DNA from: Sepiola atlantica
Lineage: Eukaryota; Mollusca; Cephalopoda; Sepiida; Sepiolidae
Length of the DNA stretch: 64,000 nucleotides
Assembly: GCA_963556195.1 (NCBI GenBank)
Contig: OY744517.1
Coordinates: 86,002,714-86,066,713 of the forward strand
Reading direction: 5' to 3'
Positions within the stretch are counted from its first letter, which is position 1. Each line of letters opens with the position of its first letter. This document shows positions 23,815-35,662 of this stretch, piece by piece. A model generated the notes under the pieces. The model searched no databases and was not told the origin of the DNA. It saw only the letters and a program-made list of their open reading frames with translations. The position numbers and the translations under genes are program-made.

Positions 23815-23960
23815 TTTAACCCATAGTTGGGACCCTAACAGGTACTACCACTCCGGGTCAGGGTGGACCTGGGAGCAATGGTAATTAAGAGGAGGCTCCA
23901 CATTCCCCAAAGTCTGTAAGCCGGATCTCACCATCGGATGTAGTTTAAGGTCATATCCAG
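23815..23960 (+). repeat. Dispersed repeat C, plus-strand copy
   Basis: AGGTACTACCACTCCGGGTC and GACCTGGGAGCAATGG pair as an inverted copy with 22095-22215. The phrase ATTTAACCCATAG at its left edge recurs at about 55772 and 55885. Confidence 0.65.
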
Positions 23961-24441
23961 GACCGGGAGTAGGGTAGGAAAAATAAAAATAAAAAAGGGG
24001 AGGGAGAAAGGGAGAGGGGCTGTTGTTTTTGTTTTTGGTTTTGTAGAACATAATTAAGTTTTACAAAAAAAAAAAAAAAAAAAAAAACGTCAATGTAGGT
24101 GAATTTCGTCTCAGGGAGCCACAGGGCAGCCTGATCTGGTATCACCAGGCATTATTATTGGAATTAAGCCATTCTATGTGCAATATCAAAGTGTTTCTCT
24201 TTATTTTAGTATAAAAATGAAGTCGAAAAAAAAAAACAAAAAAAAAACAATGATTGTTGGGTGAAAAGAGTCTTTCTGGTCCTTTACTTCCGGGTTAATT
24301 ATTCATCTAAGAAATACTTAGAGTATTAATATATAACATAGGTAACGAAAGAAAAAAACAAATGATTGTCAGTTCTTAGAAATCAATGCAAATGCATACC
24401 TGATCTTTGTATTATAGATATGTATAGAAACATAAAAAAGG

Positions 24442-24512
24442 GTACCCACTCCCGATTCTCGTTAGATCAGCGACCATTGGGTGACCATTTGGGAATAGCA
24501 GGCGCTATATGT
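24442..24512 (+). pseudogene. 5S rRNA-derived segment, internally deleted
   Basis: GATTCTCGTTAGATCAGCGA corresponds to the 5S rRNA block GGTTCTCGTCCGATCACCGA. TGGGTGACCATTTGGGAATA matches the internal-control-region end TGGGTGACCGCCTGGGAATA. The middle of the 5S sequence is missing. It is a pseudogene or 5S-derived SINE head. Confidence 0.75.
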
Positions 24513-24824
24513 GGGAGGATAGCAATAGCTCCCTGCAAAAAAACGATGTTGTCATCTTCCCTGATCGGGATATATATGCAACTGGGGAACGCTTGTGAAT
24601 TAAATATTCCCTAGAAACTTCCTCTTCGAAGGAAGCCGGTTCAACCTGACTAGGATAAATGCCTCATTAGATGGGGGATGGATTAATTGTACGAATTTTT
24701 ATTTATATTATTTCGTCAAACGATAGCCAAATAATCTTCTTATTAGTAAATGACTGAAATTCTTAAGTCAGTCCATGATGGTGAAATTCATAAATAGTAG
24801 GTAGCAGGAGTTAAGGGGTTTAAT

Positions 24825-25150
24825 AGTACATTTGATACAATAGTACAGTTGATACAATAGTACATTTGATACAATGCTACAGTTGATACAATAGTACAGT
24901 TAATACAATAGTACAATTGATAAAATAGTACATTTGATACAATAGTACATTTGATACAATAGTACAGTTAATACAATTGTACATTTGATTCAATAGTACA
25001 GTTGATACAATAGTACAGTTGATACAATAGTACAATTGATAAAATAGTACGTTTGATACAATAGTACAGTTAATTCAATAGTACAGTTGATACAATAGTA
25101 GATTTGATATAATAGTACAGTTGATACAATAGTACAGTTGAATAGTACAT
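24825..25150. repeat. 17-bp minisatellite, about 19 copies
   Basis: Unit AGTACATTTGATACAAT alternating with AGTACAGTTGATACAAT, with scattered substitutions. Confidence 0.95.
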
Positions 25151-25760
25151 TTCCACGGTGGCCTTCTGTGGTATGCTTGACTGGTTGCCATGCACTCAGA
25201 TAATTATATATATCCCAGAGATACAGGTCAGATTAGAGAACTTCAGTTTAAATGTAAATAAAAAAAGTGATGACAAATAATCGACAATAAAAATAGAGAA
25301 ACAATCAGAGAAAAGATAGAAGCAAAAAAAAAAACAAATCTACAAACACAAAAGCTAAACATTAAAAGATATCGATTCGAATGTTCTGCTTGTATTTTCG
25401 AGCATAAGTTTAATTATTCTTTTAGAAATACAATAGTGTCGAGTGAATAGAATTGAGCCATATTTCTTTTTTGGTGGTGGGGGACAATAACAACAAAATC
25501 ATAGTTTTCTAACGATTTTTTGTTCAATGATTTAATAACCAAATGATACTGTACCATTTTAATTTCCATTTCAAAATTATATTTAAAAACAATATCTTAA
25601 TATTTTGAAAAAACAACATCTTACATCCAATAAAGAAAATAACGGGGAAATTCTGGGTAGGTAAGGTCAGTCATTAATTATTAGTGGAATTAAAATCTTT
25701 TTTTATATCAATTTGTATTATTTATGTAATTGGTATCAAATCAGTCTTGATCAGGTAATA

Positions 25761-26144
25761 CAGGGTGGGCAAAAATAAGGGTCCTATTTTTAAAAATTCA
25801 TAACTTTTTTATTTATTGATTTTTTAATTTTTTTTTTTTAGAATAAGTAAAGGACCCCTTCCGAAGCAAGCATGGGCCGTATTAGCACTAAAGAACGTAC
25901 CTTCATTTAGAAAACATTATTTTTGCTTAAAAAACTCAAAACAGTGTAAAAAACAATACTGTAGTTTTTGTAAGTTTTAAGAAGTGTTTTTCGGCTAAAA
26001 TTTGTTTTGTTTATTTCAAAAAATCTCGGAAGGGTCAGTCTACACACACATAAAGTTTGGTGAGTTTAACTTTTATTTTGTGGAAGTTATTCAAATTCAA
26101 GTTATTCAAATTTAAAGATAGGACCCTTATTTTGGCCCACCCTG
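25761..26144. mobile_element. MITE with TA target duplication (Tc1/mariner-like)
   Basis: The termini CAGGGTGGGCAAAAATAAGG and (reverse-complemented right end) CAGGGTGGGCCAAAATAAGG match over about 30 bp and are flanked by TA (25759-25760, 26145-26146). Length is 384 bp with no transposase. A further internal inverted pair is AGGACCCCTTCCGA/TCGGAAGGGTC. Confidence 0.8.
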
Positions 26145-26204
26145 TATATATCAGTGAAGCACATCGTTCTTTGTTTTTCTTTTGTTTTTTTCTTTACTTA
26201 TATT

Positions 26205-26690
26205 CACCCCAAATAAGGCACATTGCTACTAAGACATAAGGGGCTACTGTGAATTGTGGGCCAGATTAATGGGGACATCCAAAGTGGGGAGTTGTGCAGC
26301 AAGATGTTTGTCTACATTATATTACATTTAAATTTCTGTATATTGGTACAGTTGGGGAAACAATGGCAGGAAGGGATATCTAAATGACACACAGCTTGAT
26401 GAAAAAAAAATTAAAGTAGAAAGCTTTGCAGCATCCGGGGACTTTTATAGTGAAGAGGTGGGATTTTGCTGATTGTCGGGTTGGTCGGGGTATTTACGTT
26501 GAGGGGGGGGGACTCGAGCGCATTAAGTTCATCGGAGCACATTCCATTGAAGTACTTGTAGAATAAGTACAGGGATGCAACATTGCAGTGATGGGACAGG
26601 GGTTGGAGCTTGGTAGACAGTGAGGAATCTATTATATTTGAAAACATTTTTTTGAGATCATCGATGTTCTTTTCATGTGAATTCCTGCGA
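26205..26690 (-). pseudogene. Jockey/CR1-like LINE 3' end, minus strand
   Basis: The minus strand reads SLSTKLQPLSHHCNVASLYL then FYKYFNGMCSDELNALESPP, matching the 44.5 kb copy (SLSTKLQSLSHRRNVASFCL). The LWNSLP end is lost by frameshift. The 3' untranslated part (AGTAGCCCCTTA-type sequence on this strand) continues to about 26205. Confidence 0.75.
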
Positions 26691-27240
26691 TGTATTATTA
26701 TAGATTCATGTACACTGGTTTCCTAATCTGAATCGTCTTCTACAATGTTCTGGCTGCTGTAACCTCCAGCATTCTGTCTGAATTTCTTAGATTAGATAGT
26801 TTTATTCTTAAGCACTAATTAATTTACACCAGATTCTTATCCGCTGTTGTTCTTCATAATGTTCTCGCTGCCGCAGCCGCCAGCCTTTTGTCTGTATCTT
26901 CTGTATTTGGTAACTTCTTTGCAATGTCCTACAAGACATTTTATTTGATCCAGTGTTGGATGTGATTCTCTTTCCTCTACTTTTTACATCTGATTGATCT
27001 CATCAGAAAATTTCAAATCTCGCCACACTCAACTATACTATATGTTATTATTGGTTTGGTGTCTATCTGTAAGTAAAACTATGTCGCATTTCTCATCAAA
27101 TATATTACGTCATATTTTTTTTTTAAATCTTAAACATTGAGAATTATTGTCTAATTAAAAAATTAATATTGCTGCTATTCTATATATACATTCCATGCCG
27201 ACTTAATTAAAATAAAATTGTAATTAGCATGTATTATTAA

Positions 27241-27694
27241 TCTATATATTAATACGATAGCGTGTGTGTTCGTGTGTAACGCTTACATCAAAAGCTCTGC
27301 GCATGCGTGCCGCACCTAGATTTGGAAAAGCATTCAAGTCACCTAATTATCGTAATACTTTCAAGCATTTCCCTTTGGTGCAATGGTTAGCAACATAGGA
27401 TTTTGACGTCGGTTTTTAACGTCGGCCCGACTGGTTTATAGTTCGATCCCAACCAACCTCTAAGATTTTTTTTTCTACATTGAAGAATAATTCTACTCAT
27501 GGCCAGAGAAGAGGAACTACCTTCACTGGAAATATTGTATATAAAGAAGTTTTGTAAATCGTTTCATGTATTGTTCATTTTTTTAAATAAATACACAAGT
27601 CAAATCTTATATTTTATTCAAACATGTATAGGTTAGGAACAAGATAATTAGTATTGAAAACATCATTTCGTGCAATTTACACGGGTCCTGCTAG
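27241..27694 (+). mobile_element. Non-autonomous Helitron, copy 2
   Basis: Starts TCTATATATTAATACGATAG (27241, preceded by A) and ends GGGTCCTGCTAG (27694, followed by T), with a CGTG...CACG hairpin just upstream of CTAG. Length is 454 bp. The insertion between A and T and the hairpin-CTAG end are classical Helitron features. It sits between two LINE remnants. Confidence 0.85.
27371..27458 (+). pseudogene. tRNA-like segment inside Helitron copy 2
   Basis: A-box-like TTGGTGCAATGGTTAGCAAC and B-box ATAGTTCGATCCCAACC. It includes a local duplication (GACGTCGG/AACGTCGG) not seen in copy 1. It is a captured tRNA or SINE head rather than a working gene. Confidence 0.5.
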
Positions 27695-27703
27695 TATACA
27701 TAA

Positions 27704-28005
27704 TTGTTTGATTTATTCCCCGCTTTCTTTGTTCCAGCTCGTTTGAATCGTTTGTTTAGCAGCCTTCATCAATTCGCTGTTTTGATACCTCATTGTAATA
27801 CAGTTTTCTATTCCAGTAGATTTTTTCTAAGAACTGCCGGCTTGTGGAACTCTCTTCCTGCTGACGGTTTTCCTTCTATATATAGCCTTAGTTGTTTTAA
27901 GAATAAGGTCAGTAGGTATCTCCTGTTTTTGTGATAAGCATTTTTTAATTCTTTTTAGCTCCTTACATCAAATGACTTGTCTGAAGCGACTTCCATTAAA
28001 AAAAA
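27704..28005 (+). pseudogene. Jockey/CR1-like LINE C terminus with 3' tail
   Basis: FYSSRFFLRTAGLWNSLPAD then YSLSCFKNKVSRYLLFL and stop at 27932-27934 is the conserved C-terminal end of these LINE ORF2 proteins (usual FFPRT.RLWNSLP...FKSRVNRHL). The A-rich tail near 27998-28012 closes the element. The 5' part is missing. Confidence 0.75.
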
Positions 28006-28607
28006 TCGAAAAGAAAGGGTACTTATGGAGGTTTAAGCAATTGCCTAATTTACATCGTGATTAAAAAAAATAAAATCGTTTTTAATATAGATTCATAATT
28101 CTATTGTTTTATTTTCATACATATCGGAAAGAGCTTTATCTTTATGTCTTATGAGACAGTCATGAAATAACTGCAGAGAGAAAATAACAAATTTCTTGAA
28201 ATGCATTTATAAAACCTGTTTACAGGTTGCTAACTGTTATCTTCATTTTGGTTGTTGTTATTTTCACATTTCGTCTTTCATATTCTTCGGATATTTTCAG
28301 GTAGCACCTGTCGTAATTTTTTTTTTTATGGAAAACGCACCAGACAAACCATGAAGCCACTCTTAATGTAAGGAGCTAAAAAAAAAACTACTTCGAGGTC
28401 AAAAACTATCCAACGATACATGTTATATGTATAGATTCCGATCCAGAAAACAGCAATTCTTCTCCCTTTGTCAGAAACATCGTTCATAGAATGTGAGGGC
28501 TAAAGGACAAAATAAATGAAGCGAGAGTTACGAGGCTGCCGAAAGAAAAACTCAAGGTCCACTTTCTACTTTCCTTGGTAAACTTCCAGTATTTTCAACC
28601 AAAAGAC

Positions 28608-28690
28608 ACCTGAAGAAGGTTGGAGAATACAACAGCGTAAACGTTGTGAACATAATAACAGCAGTTCGAAACATAAATAATGTAAATAAA
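28608..28690 (+). ncRNA. Degenerate hammerhead-like repeat
   Basis: CCTGAAGAAGGTTGGAGAAT...CAACAGCGTAAACGTTGTG: core CTGAAGA is present and GTTG/CAAC could form stem II, but GTAAA replaces GAAA. The same family, in reverse, is at 51952-51995 where GAAA is intact but CTGAACA breaks the other half. Confidence 0.4.
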
Positions 28691-28727
28691 AATATTTCAT
28701 CTAACAAGTCAGTCATGATTTTTGCAT

Positions 28728-29245
28728 ACCTCCGCCTGACAACGTAAGGATGGGCCAAAGTCTTATCTGGGCCTTACTTCTCCGTATTGTATGAAGTATT
28801 CCCAAAGTTATGTCATGGAAACGTTGATAACTCAAAAACTATTTATTTGATCAGGGTGAAATTTAGCATGCTGGTTGATGTTATCAAAGAACATCAGATC
28901 CAGACATCAAATTCGGAAAAATCGGAAGTTGAAATTTTGACCAGGACAAAAATGTTGAAAGTCAATATCAAAGATCACAGTCAAATAATATATGAGACTT
29001 CATTGACAACAATATGGGCTAACTAGTGAGCCTCTACGATGAATAAAACTGAAGTTATAGCCAAAAATGTGACTTTTTTCTGTGACCTTTGACCTAGATA
29101 TCCCAAAATTAAATCAATTCTAAGTTAGACCATTACCAATATTTTGACCCAGTTTGGTGAGGATTTGTCAAGGCTGTACACAACCAAAATATAGTGACAC
29201 AAACAAACTCGACTGAAAACATAACCTCCTTGGTGGAGGTAATAG
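28728..29245. mobile_element. Candidate element ending in ACCTCC/GGAGGT repeats
   Basis: TACCTCCGCC at 28728 and GGTGGAGGTA at about 29234-29243 are inverted. The right edge (ATAACCTCCTTGGTGGAGGT) resembles a common invertebrate repeat end. Against the left edge being a true terminus: a relative at 30575-30640 runs through it (ACAAGTCAGT...GGACAACGTAGG). Confidence 0.3.
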
Positions 29246-29394
29246 AAAATATTGTCAACTACAAATTGATGAAACTATTATATATTTGCTTCTCCCGAAC
29301 TTTCTTTTTTTTAATTTCTTCTTCTTTTGTGTGAATCAGATTATTCTAGTGTTTGCATTAGTTTCCCCGGTGTTTTTCTAGTTAGAAATCTTTC

Positions 29395-29545
29395 TGGAAA
29401 GACATCGGGTACTTACGGGAAGGACCACGAGAAGGTTGCCAACATCCCTAAATGAAAGTGGTACTGTGGAACTAACTGGATTCGAACTTGGAACACAGGT
29501 CTTCAGTCCGTGTCGATATCCACTTAACCGCTGTCACCTCCCTTC
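29395..29545 (-). mobile_element. tRNA-derived SINE copy (tRNA-Phe-like head)
   Basis: Minus strand: GGTGACAGCGGTTAAGTGGA, anticodon arm GGACTGAAGACC (GAA anticodon), B-box AAGTTCGAATCCAG, then body CCACTTTCATTTAGGGATG and CTTCTCGTGGTCCTTCC. Partner of 6957-7125. Head integrity is better here. Confidence 0.65.
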
Positions 29546-29549
29546 TTTT

Positions 29550-31129
29550 TTCGTTTTTTTTTTTGTTTTGTTTTTTTACTAATCAGTCATGACTTATCAA
29601 GCTCAGAAAACACCCATGGATAAGGATTACCGAGATGGATAGATTGACAGTTGAATGATGATGAATACTATGAGAGGATTGAAAATCTCCACATACCACC
29701 GACTTGAAATAACAGCGAACCTAAAAAACAGCAATTCTTTCCACTTTTTCTGAAACATTGCTGATCGAATGTGTGGAATAAAAAAAATATTCATTAAATG
29801 TGCGATCCAGGTGTAGAACTCAGGAATTCTGATGCACTAGATGGGATTTACTAGCATTTTTACCCACAAGTTTGTCTCAGATATTAATGTTGCTTTCAGT
29901 GATGATGAAACTTATGTATTGTTTTGCAGTAATTGTGGATTTGACAATGACATTTATATAACAACTAAGTTGAACTAAAAGTACCGAAATGAATGTGATT
30001 TAAACAAGATGACATTTCAAAATTTAATGTTTGAATCTTTTATTGTTATGAGCGTTTTATATAGTACTTAATCATTTCCTATGACATGCTTAAAGATCTT
30101 ATCACAAATCATCTAACATATATAGTTATCTTGTCAGATTTTCAAAGTCAAACCCAAATAGTAATCTGTCTGACATGTCGATATTTGATTCAGAATAGCC
30201 TATTTATTCGTTTTTCTTTACAGTATGTGCTTGACACGAATATATTTTATTTTGCTTCAGTTTTTTTTCCTGAAAATATTTATTCCGTCTCAGAGAACTA
30301 TTAGAGTGGAGACATTTTCCCCTTACTCACGCAAATATATTAAGGAATTCTCTTATATGAGTTCTTGGAAATTAAATAAATAAATTAATTATCTTATGTG
30401 ACTTCAAGCATGTTCCCAAGTGTGTGTTTATGTGAGCGTCTTTAGCCTCCAGATTAATTATACATTATTATTTTTTATTTTCTTCGATTAATGTCAAGTA
30501 CTGAAACGAAGTTTTGAAAAATTCTAATATCACAAAATACGAAGTTGAAGTCACCAAAACAAATTTCTTTTTCTTCGTAAACAAGTCAGTAATTTTTTCT
30601 TTTACTCCCGGACAACGTAGGTACAGCTTGTTCTCAGATCAATAAATGTATATCTAATAGCATCTATAAACTAAAAAGATCATCAGTTCCAGAGATCCTC
30701 AGTAACCCTTCCCCCTCAGGTCAGGGAGTTTAAAAGGTAAGTAACACCAGCTCTGTACTGACCTCATACCAAACATCGGGGTTCAATGCATTCTTAGCTG
30801 AAAAAGATGGCCTATTCTGTTTATCACATGCAACCATTAATTTCTATATTAAAATGATCTCCATTTTCTTCTGAATTCATATCTTTTTCTTTTGGGAATC
30901 AATGTCCAAAGTCGAAGATTGTTGTCTTTTACGCTTGCTAAAGCGTTTCTGTTCTTGTACTACTTGAGGTTTTGGTACTTCAAACAAATCATAGAATACC
31001 ATTCAACTTTCTAAATATCTTCAAATATTTATTCATGGTTGCAAAATTCTGTATAATTAGTTTCAGGCAATTATTTCAAACATTAGTTTGTATTCACAGC
31101 AAGAATCCGTCTCCAACCACAACTGCAAT
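29550..31129. other. AT-rich stretch, nothing coding
   Basis: No supported gene. 30575-30640 resembles 28700-28770. Confidence 0.35.
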
Positions 31130-31284
31130 GGACTTTCCTTGCTTCATTTATGTGTCTGACATCAAACGAAATTTCTATGAACAGGGTTTATTTCCAAGAA
31201 ATTCCTATCTGTGGAACGCGTTACCACAGGATTGCGTCCCTGTGGACTACAATATGGTCGTTGTCAAATCCATTGTCACCAAAT
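31130..31284 (+). pseudogene. LINE ORF2 C terminus, interrupted by the 31285-32941 element
   Basis: NFYEQGLFPRNSYLWNALPQ then NMVVVKSIVTK is a LINE C-terminal end (FFPRTS.LWNSLP pattern). The insertion begins after Lys codon 31281-31283. Beyond its right end the same frame resumes as Tyr-Leu-Ser and a TAA at 32955-32957, so the element landed four codons before the LINE stop. Confidence 0.7.
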
Positions 31285-32941
31285 TAAGAGTTCGAATGCT
31301 AAATGCGATAAACGCCATTTTTAAAATTACAAAACTATCACTACAAAAAGTGTTACATTTCAACATCACCATTTTCAAAATTACGAAGCTATTACTACAA
31401 AAAGTGTTACATATCAACATCACCATTTTCAAAACTACGAAACTATCGCTACAAAAAGTGTTACATTTCAAAATCACCATTTTCAAAATTACGAAGCTAT
31501 CACTACAAAAAGTGTTACATTTCAACATCACCATTTTCAAAATTACGAAGCTATCACTACAAAAAGTGTTACATTTCAACATCACCATTTTCAAAATTAC
31601 GAAGCTATCACTACAAAAAGTGTTACATTTCAACATCGCCATTTTCAAAATTACGAAGCTATCACTACAAAAAGTGTTACATTTCAACATCACCATTTTC
31701 AAAATTACGAAACTATCACTACAAAAAGTGTTACATTTGAACATCACAATTTTCAAAATTACGAAGCTATCACTACAAAAAGTGTTACATTTCAAAATCA
31801 CCATTTTCAAAATTACGAAGCTATCACTACAAAAAGTGTTACATTTCAACATCGCCATTTTCAAAACTACGAAACTATCGCTACAAAAAGTGTTACATTT
31901 CAACATCACCATTTTCAAAATTACGAAGCTATCACTACAAAAAGTGTTACATTTCAACATCACCATTTTCAAAATTACGAAGCTATCACTACAAAAAGTG
32001 TTACATTTCAACATCACCATTTTCAAAATTACAGAGTTATCACTACAAAAAGTGTTACATTTCAACATCGCCATTTTCAAAACTACAAAACTATCGCTAC
32101 AAAAAGTGTTACATTTAAACATCACCATTTTCAAAATTACGAAACTATCACTACAAAAAGTGTTACATTTCAACATCGCCATTTTCAAAATTACAGAGTT
32201 ATCACTACAAAAAGTGTTACATTTCAACATCGCCATTTTCAAAACTACAAAACTATCGCTACAAAAAGTGTTACATTTGAACATCACCATTTTCAAAATT
32301 ACGAAACTATCACTACAAAAAGTGTTACATTTCAACATCGCCATTTTCAAAATTACGAAGCTATCACTACAAAAAGTGTTACATTTAAACATCACCATTT
32401 TCAAAACTACGAAACTATCACTACAAAAGTGTTACATTTCAACATCGCCATTTTCAAAACTACGAAACTATCGCTACAAAAAGTGTTACATTTAAACATC
32501 ACCATTTTCAAAATTACGAAACTATCACTACAAAAAGTGTTACATTTCAACATCACCATTTTCAAAATTACGAAACTATCGCTACAAAAAGTGTTACATT
32601 TCAAAATCGCCATTTTCAAAACTACGAAACTATCGCTACAAAAAGTGTTACATTTAAACATCACCATTTTCAAAATTACGAAACTATCACTACAAAAAGT
32701 GTTACATTTCAACATCACCATTTTCAAAATTACGAAACTATCACTACAAAAGTGTTACATTACAAAACTCACCCACTACCTACAGTTATTTTTCATATAA
32801 TATGATCCTGTCACAATTGTTTTTTGCTTTTAATTAAAATAAACTTTTAGTCAAAATCTATATTTAATATATTTATCCTTGTATGGTTTAAGGTCTCAAT
32901 TTAAAACAATTGGATTTATCGCGTTCTGCATTCGAACTCTT
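31285..32941 (+). mobile_element. Terminal-inverted-repeat element carrying an expanded minisatellite
   Basis: Left end AAGAGTTCGAATGCTAAATG (31286) and right end, reverse-complemented, AAGAGTTCGAATGCAGAACG (ending 32941). A 5-bp direct repeat CAAAT flanks it (31280-31284, 32942-32946). The interior is a 54-bp minisatellite followed by a unique GGTCTCAATTTAAAAC segment. A relative with a single unit lies at 63367-63620 in reverse. No transposase. Confidence 0.8.
31324..32768. repeat. 54-bp minisatellite, about 27 copies
   Basis: AAAAAGTGTTACATTTCAAC recurs every 54 bp with variants (CATCACC/CATCGCC, GAAGCTATC/GAAACTATC). Because 54 is a multiple of three, both strands give long open frames (507 and 385 codons) that are not genes. 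Two units near 32426 and 32749 lack one or more A and break the frame. Confidence 0.97.
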
Positions 32942-32957
32942 CAAATACTTGTCATAA

Positions 32958-34610
32958 ACCATCCTCATGAGTCATCAACTTTTGTTCATTCTATTTATCA
33001 TTTGTAATACTATTATAATATTCTTCATCATTCAACTGACAATCTATTCATCTTGGTAAATAAATAAAAAAATAGTTTGATAATGTTCACCTCGTTTTCA
33101 TTTGCAATATCTTTCAATTTTTACATACATACACACTTTTTTGAGGAATGATATTATAGCGTCTACTTTAGTATTTACAAGCAATTCTTTCATCTTGTTC
33201 ATACTGTTTTTTGGTCGTTTCGTGTAATGGCATATCAACCCTTTGCGTAATTTAGTTATTTTGGGAGAAAGTCTTTATGACTTGAAGTCCTTAATATCTG
33301 AAAAGTTATTGATGAATCAAAGTTATGTGTACATCCCCAGATGCATTTTAATCTCATACCCAGGACAATCATCTAAGTCAACGCTTTCCGAAATTCGTTT
33401 GACTTTATTGATTTCTAGTTCCATTTCATCATCATCATTTCATGTCATGGGACGCTTCCTTCTCAATATCACCTAATTCTCTCAAGTGTTTCGCTGACAT
33501 ATTCAGTTGACTTATACTCGAATAACACTTTCAGATGAGACAGAAATCGATTGATTGTGCCTACAAACTAGAGTTTAGCCAAAAGACAGTATACAGAGTC
33601 ATAAATTAGCGTTATTTATCGATGACGTTCAATCAACAACTTGAAGCGTTTAAGATTTTCTGAAAGGGCATAGTCCACTTCTTTAGTTTTAAAATTCATA
33701 TTTCGTAAAAAGCGATGTATTTTAAAGGTATGAGAACAATTCTTAAATATATTTTAAGAAAACTGCTAGTAAGAAATAAATGAATCTTACCAAATCTGTG
33801 ATCGAAATACAATTGCATTTGTTGAGGCATTCAATATATTTCTTAATTATTAACATTACTATTGTCAACTAACTAGGATTTTACACACAGGTCATTATCA
33901 GCGATTGCTTATAACAATAACTGGTGATGTTCCCTGGAGTCCGAGTGACAACAGGTCTTCCCAGATTTCCAGTACTCTCCACCTCTAACGATAACCATTA
34001 CAAATGAGTTTGTATTATCACAAAAGCTGTTTACCATTTATTTCCCGCTGGCAACGACCATCGGTCTTCTCTAGGATTCGGGCCTTTCCACAGTTCCAGT
34101 ATTCTCCGCACCCTTCCAGTGGAGGTGTGAATAGTGCTTGCTCTCACTTCTTGATCTTTCTATTGTTCTTAACCCTTTATGACTATTTTTTGTGGTATCA
34201 GCCGAGGCTGGTGCCATCATATTGATGTTATTTTGGGAGAAGAGGTAGTTTATAAATATTATTATTTGCACATTAGTCATTATCAGTGATTTCTCACTGT
34301 TGAACCGGATCAAAATGCTTAGCCGTATAATGACCTGAAAATAGTTTTTTTTTGACCCAAAATGCTAATTTTCCATCTACGATAAAAAAAAAAAAATGAG
34401 CGCAAATAGAATTCTGTGTAATAATAAAATGAAGTCATTTATTGCATTAGAAAACAATAATAACTAATAGTGAATTAATGATGCATCATTTTGCAAATTA
34501 GTTCGTTCGAATGAACTTGAAGCTGAACCTCTTGATTTTCTATATGAAATTAGGTTTTAATGTCAGTGTAATAAACTTCCCAACATTACAATTAGACATT
34601 TTTAATTCAT
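32958..34610. other. Non-coding stretch, nothing recognised
   Basis: A pair of related segments (TCTTCCCAGATTTCCAGTAC near 33955 and TTTCCACAGTTCCAGTATTC near 34084) hints at an old local duplication. No gene seen. Confidence 0.35.
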
Positions 34611-34612
34611 TT

Positions 34613-34617
<5 letters not shown>

Positions 34618-34666
<49 letters not shown>
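34618..34666. repeat. (TC)n microsatellite
   Basis: About 49 bp of pure TC. Confidence 0.95.
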
Positions 34667-34668
<2 letters not shown>

Positions 34669-34684
34669 ATAAATATATATCTTC

Positions 34685-34830
34685 AATGGATATGGTGCTT
34701 AGCTGTTGATCGCATCTGTATGTTGCCGGACGTTCGTGTTTTGAATCTCAGTGTGGATACACTTGCTACCTCTAGCTACACTGATCAGTCATAGACATCC
34801 AAACAACTGTCTATGGATAATTATATTTTA
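34685..34830 (+). mobile_element. tRNA-headed SINE-like repeat D, copy 1
   Basis: Head: GGTGCTTAGCTGTTGATCGC and B-box-like GTGTTTTGAATCTC. Body: GTGTGGATACACTTGCTACC and CACTGATCAGTCATAGAC. Matches 35945-36085. The body looks like a decayed hammerhead (CTGATCA, stem II GTC/GAC, but CCAAA in place of GAAA). Confidence 0.5.
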
Positions 34831-34969
34831 AATATATACAAATACCTCTTATCTGTTAGAAGAAATAATGGTTTTCACTTAGCGTAAAGCAATAATCTTC
34901 TGTGAAGAAAAAGAATTTTCTGGTTTACTGGTAGTGTGGTAAAATATATGTAAACAAATAAAGTACATA

Positions 34970-34970
34970 A

Positions 34971-35016
<46 letters not shown>
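34970..35016. repeat. (TA)n microsatellite
   Basis: About 45 bp of near-pure TA. Confidence 0.95.
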
Positions 35017-35019
<3 letters not shown>

Positions 35020-35610
35020 GAGTTGAGATCAACAAAATTTGAACATCATTTATATTAGTTCCGAGAATTTAAAAGCAAAGATTTTTTGGTGTACGATCGT
35101 TTCCAAGACAATTTGGAAATATTTTATTTTGTATTATAGTTCTGATGACTCCAAACCGCCTTTATCAGCGTCCTGGGTAGTATATTATTATTATTATTTG
35201 ATTATTATTATTATTTATTTATGTATATATAAGTGAAATTTTAAGCTGAATTATTTCGACACTTGATTATTGGGGAAATGGTAGTTTTATCAGTACCATT
35301 GGAGAGCCATGCATATTATAACTGTCCTGTTTTTAAATCTCCGAAACAGTAACATGGTAAACAGCTGATGATCCCCGTGTTAATATTAGATGCTTACGTT
35401 AAGGTCTCCTGTTTTTGTTTCACTGTTTAATACTTAATCCCCCTTTTTATTTTATTTACTTACTATTATATTTTTTATTTATTTATAAATTTTCCAACAA
35501 ATGTTAAGTCTGCACTATTTTGGATTTAGTTAGTTTCTCTGGGAATTTAAACTGCATTTTCCTTTCTTTTTTTTTTTGTCTTTTTGTTTAAAATAACTCA
35601 AAGCTTCTTT

Positions 35611-35616
<6 letters not shown>

Positions 35617-35659
<43 letters not shown>
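35617..35659. repeat. (TA)n microsatellite
   Basis: About 43 bp of pure TA. Confidence 0.95.

Positions 35660-35662
<3 letters not shown>

Noticed and set aside
30972..32495. 507-codon frame with an 18-residue repeat, and the 385-codon antisense frame
   Set aside because: Only about the first 100 codons have LINE similarity; the rest is the 54-bp minisatellite, which is open on both strands because its period is a multiple of three.
35130..35175. CTGATGACTCC near 35143
   Set aside because: No GAAA after the putative stem II.
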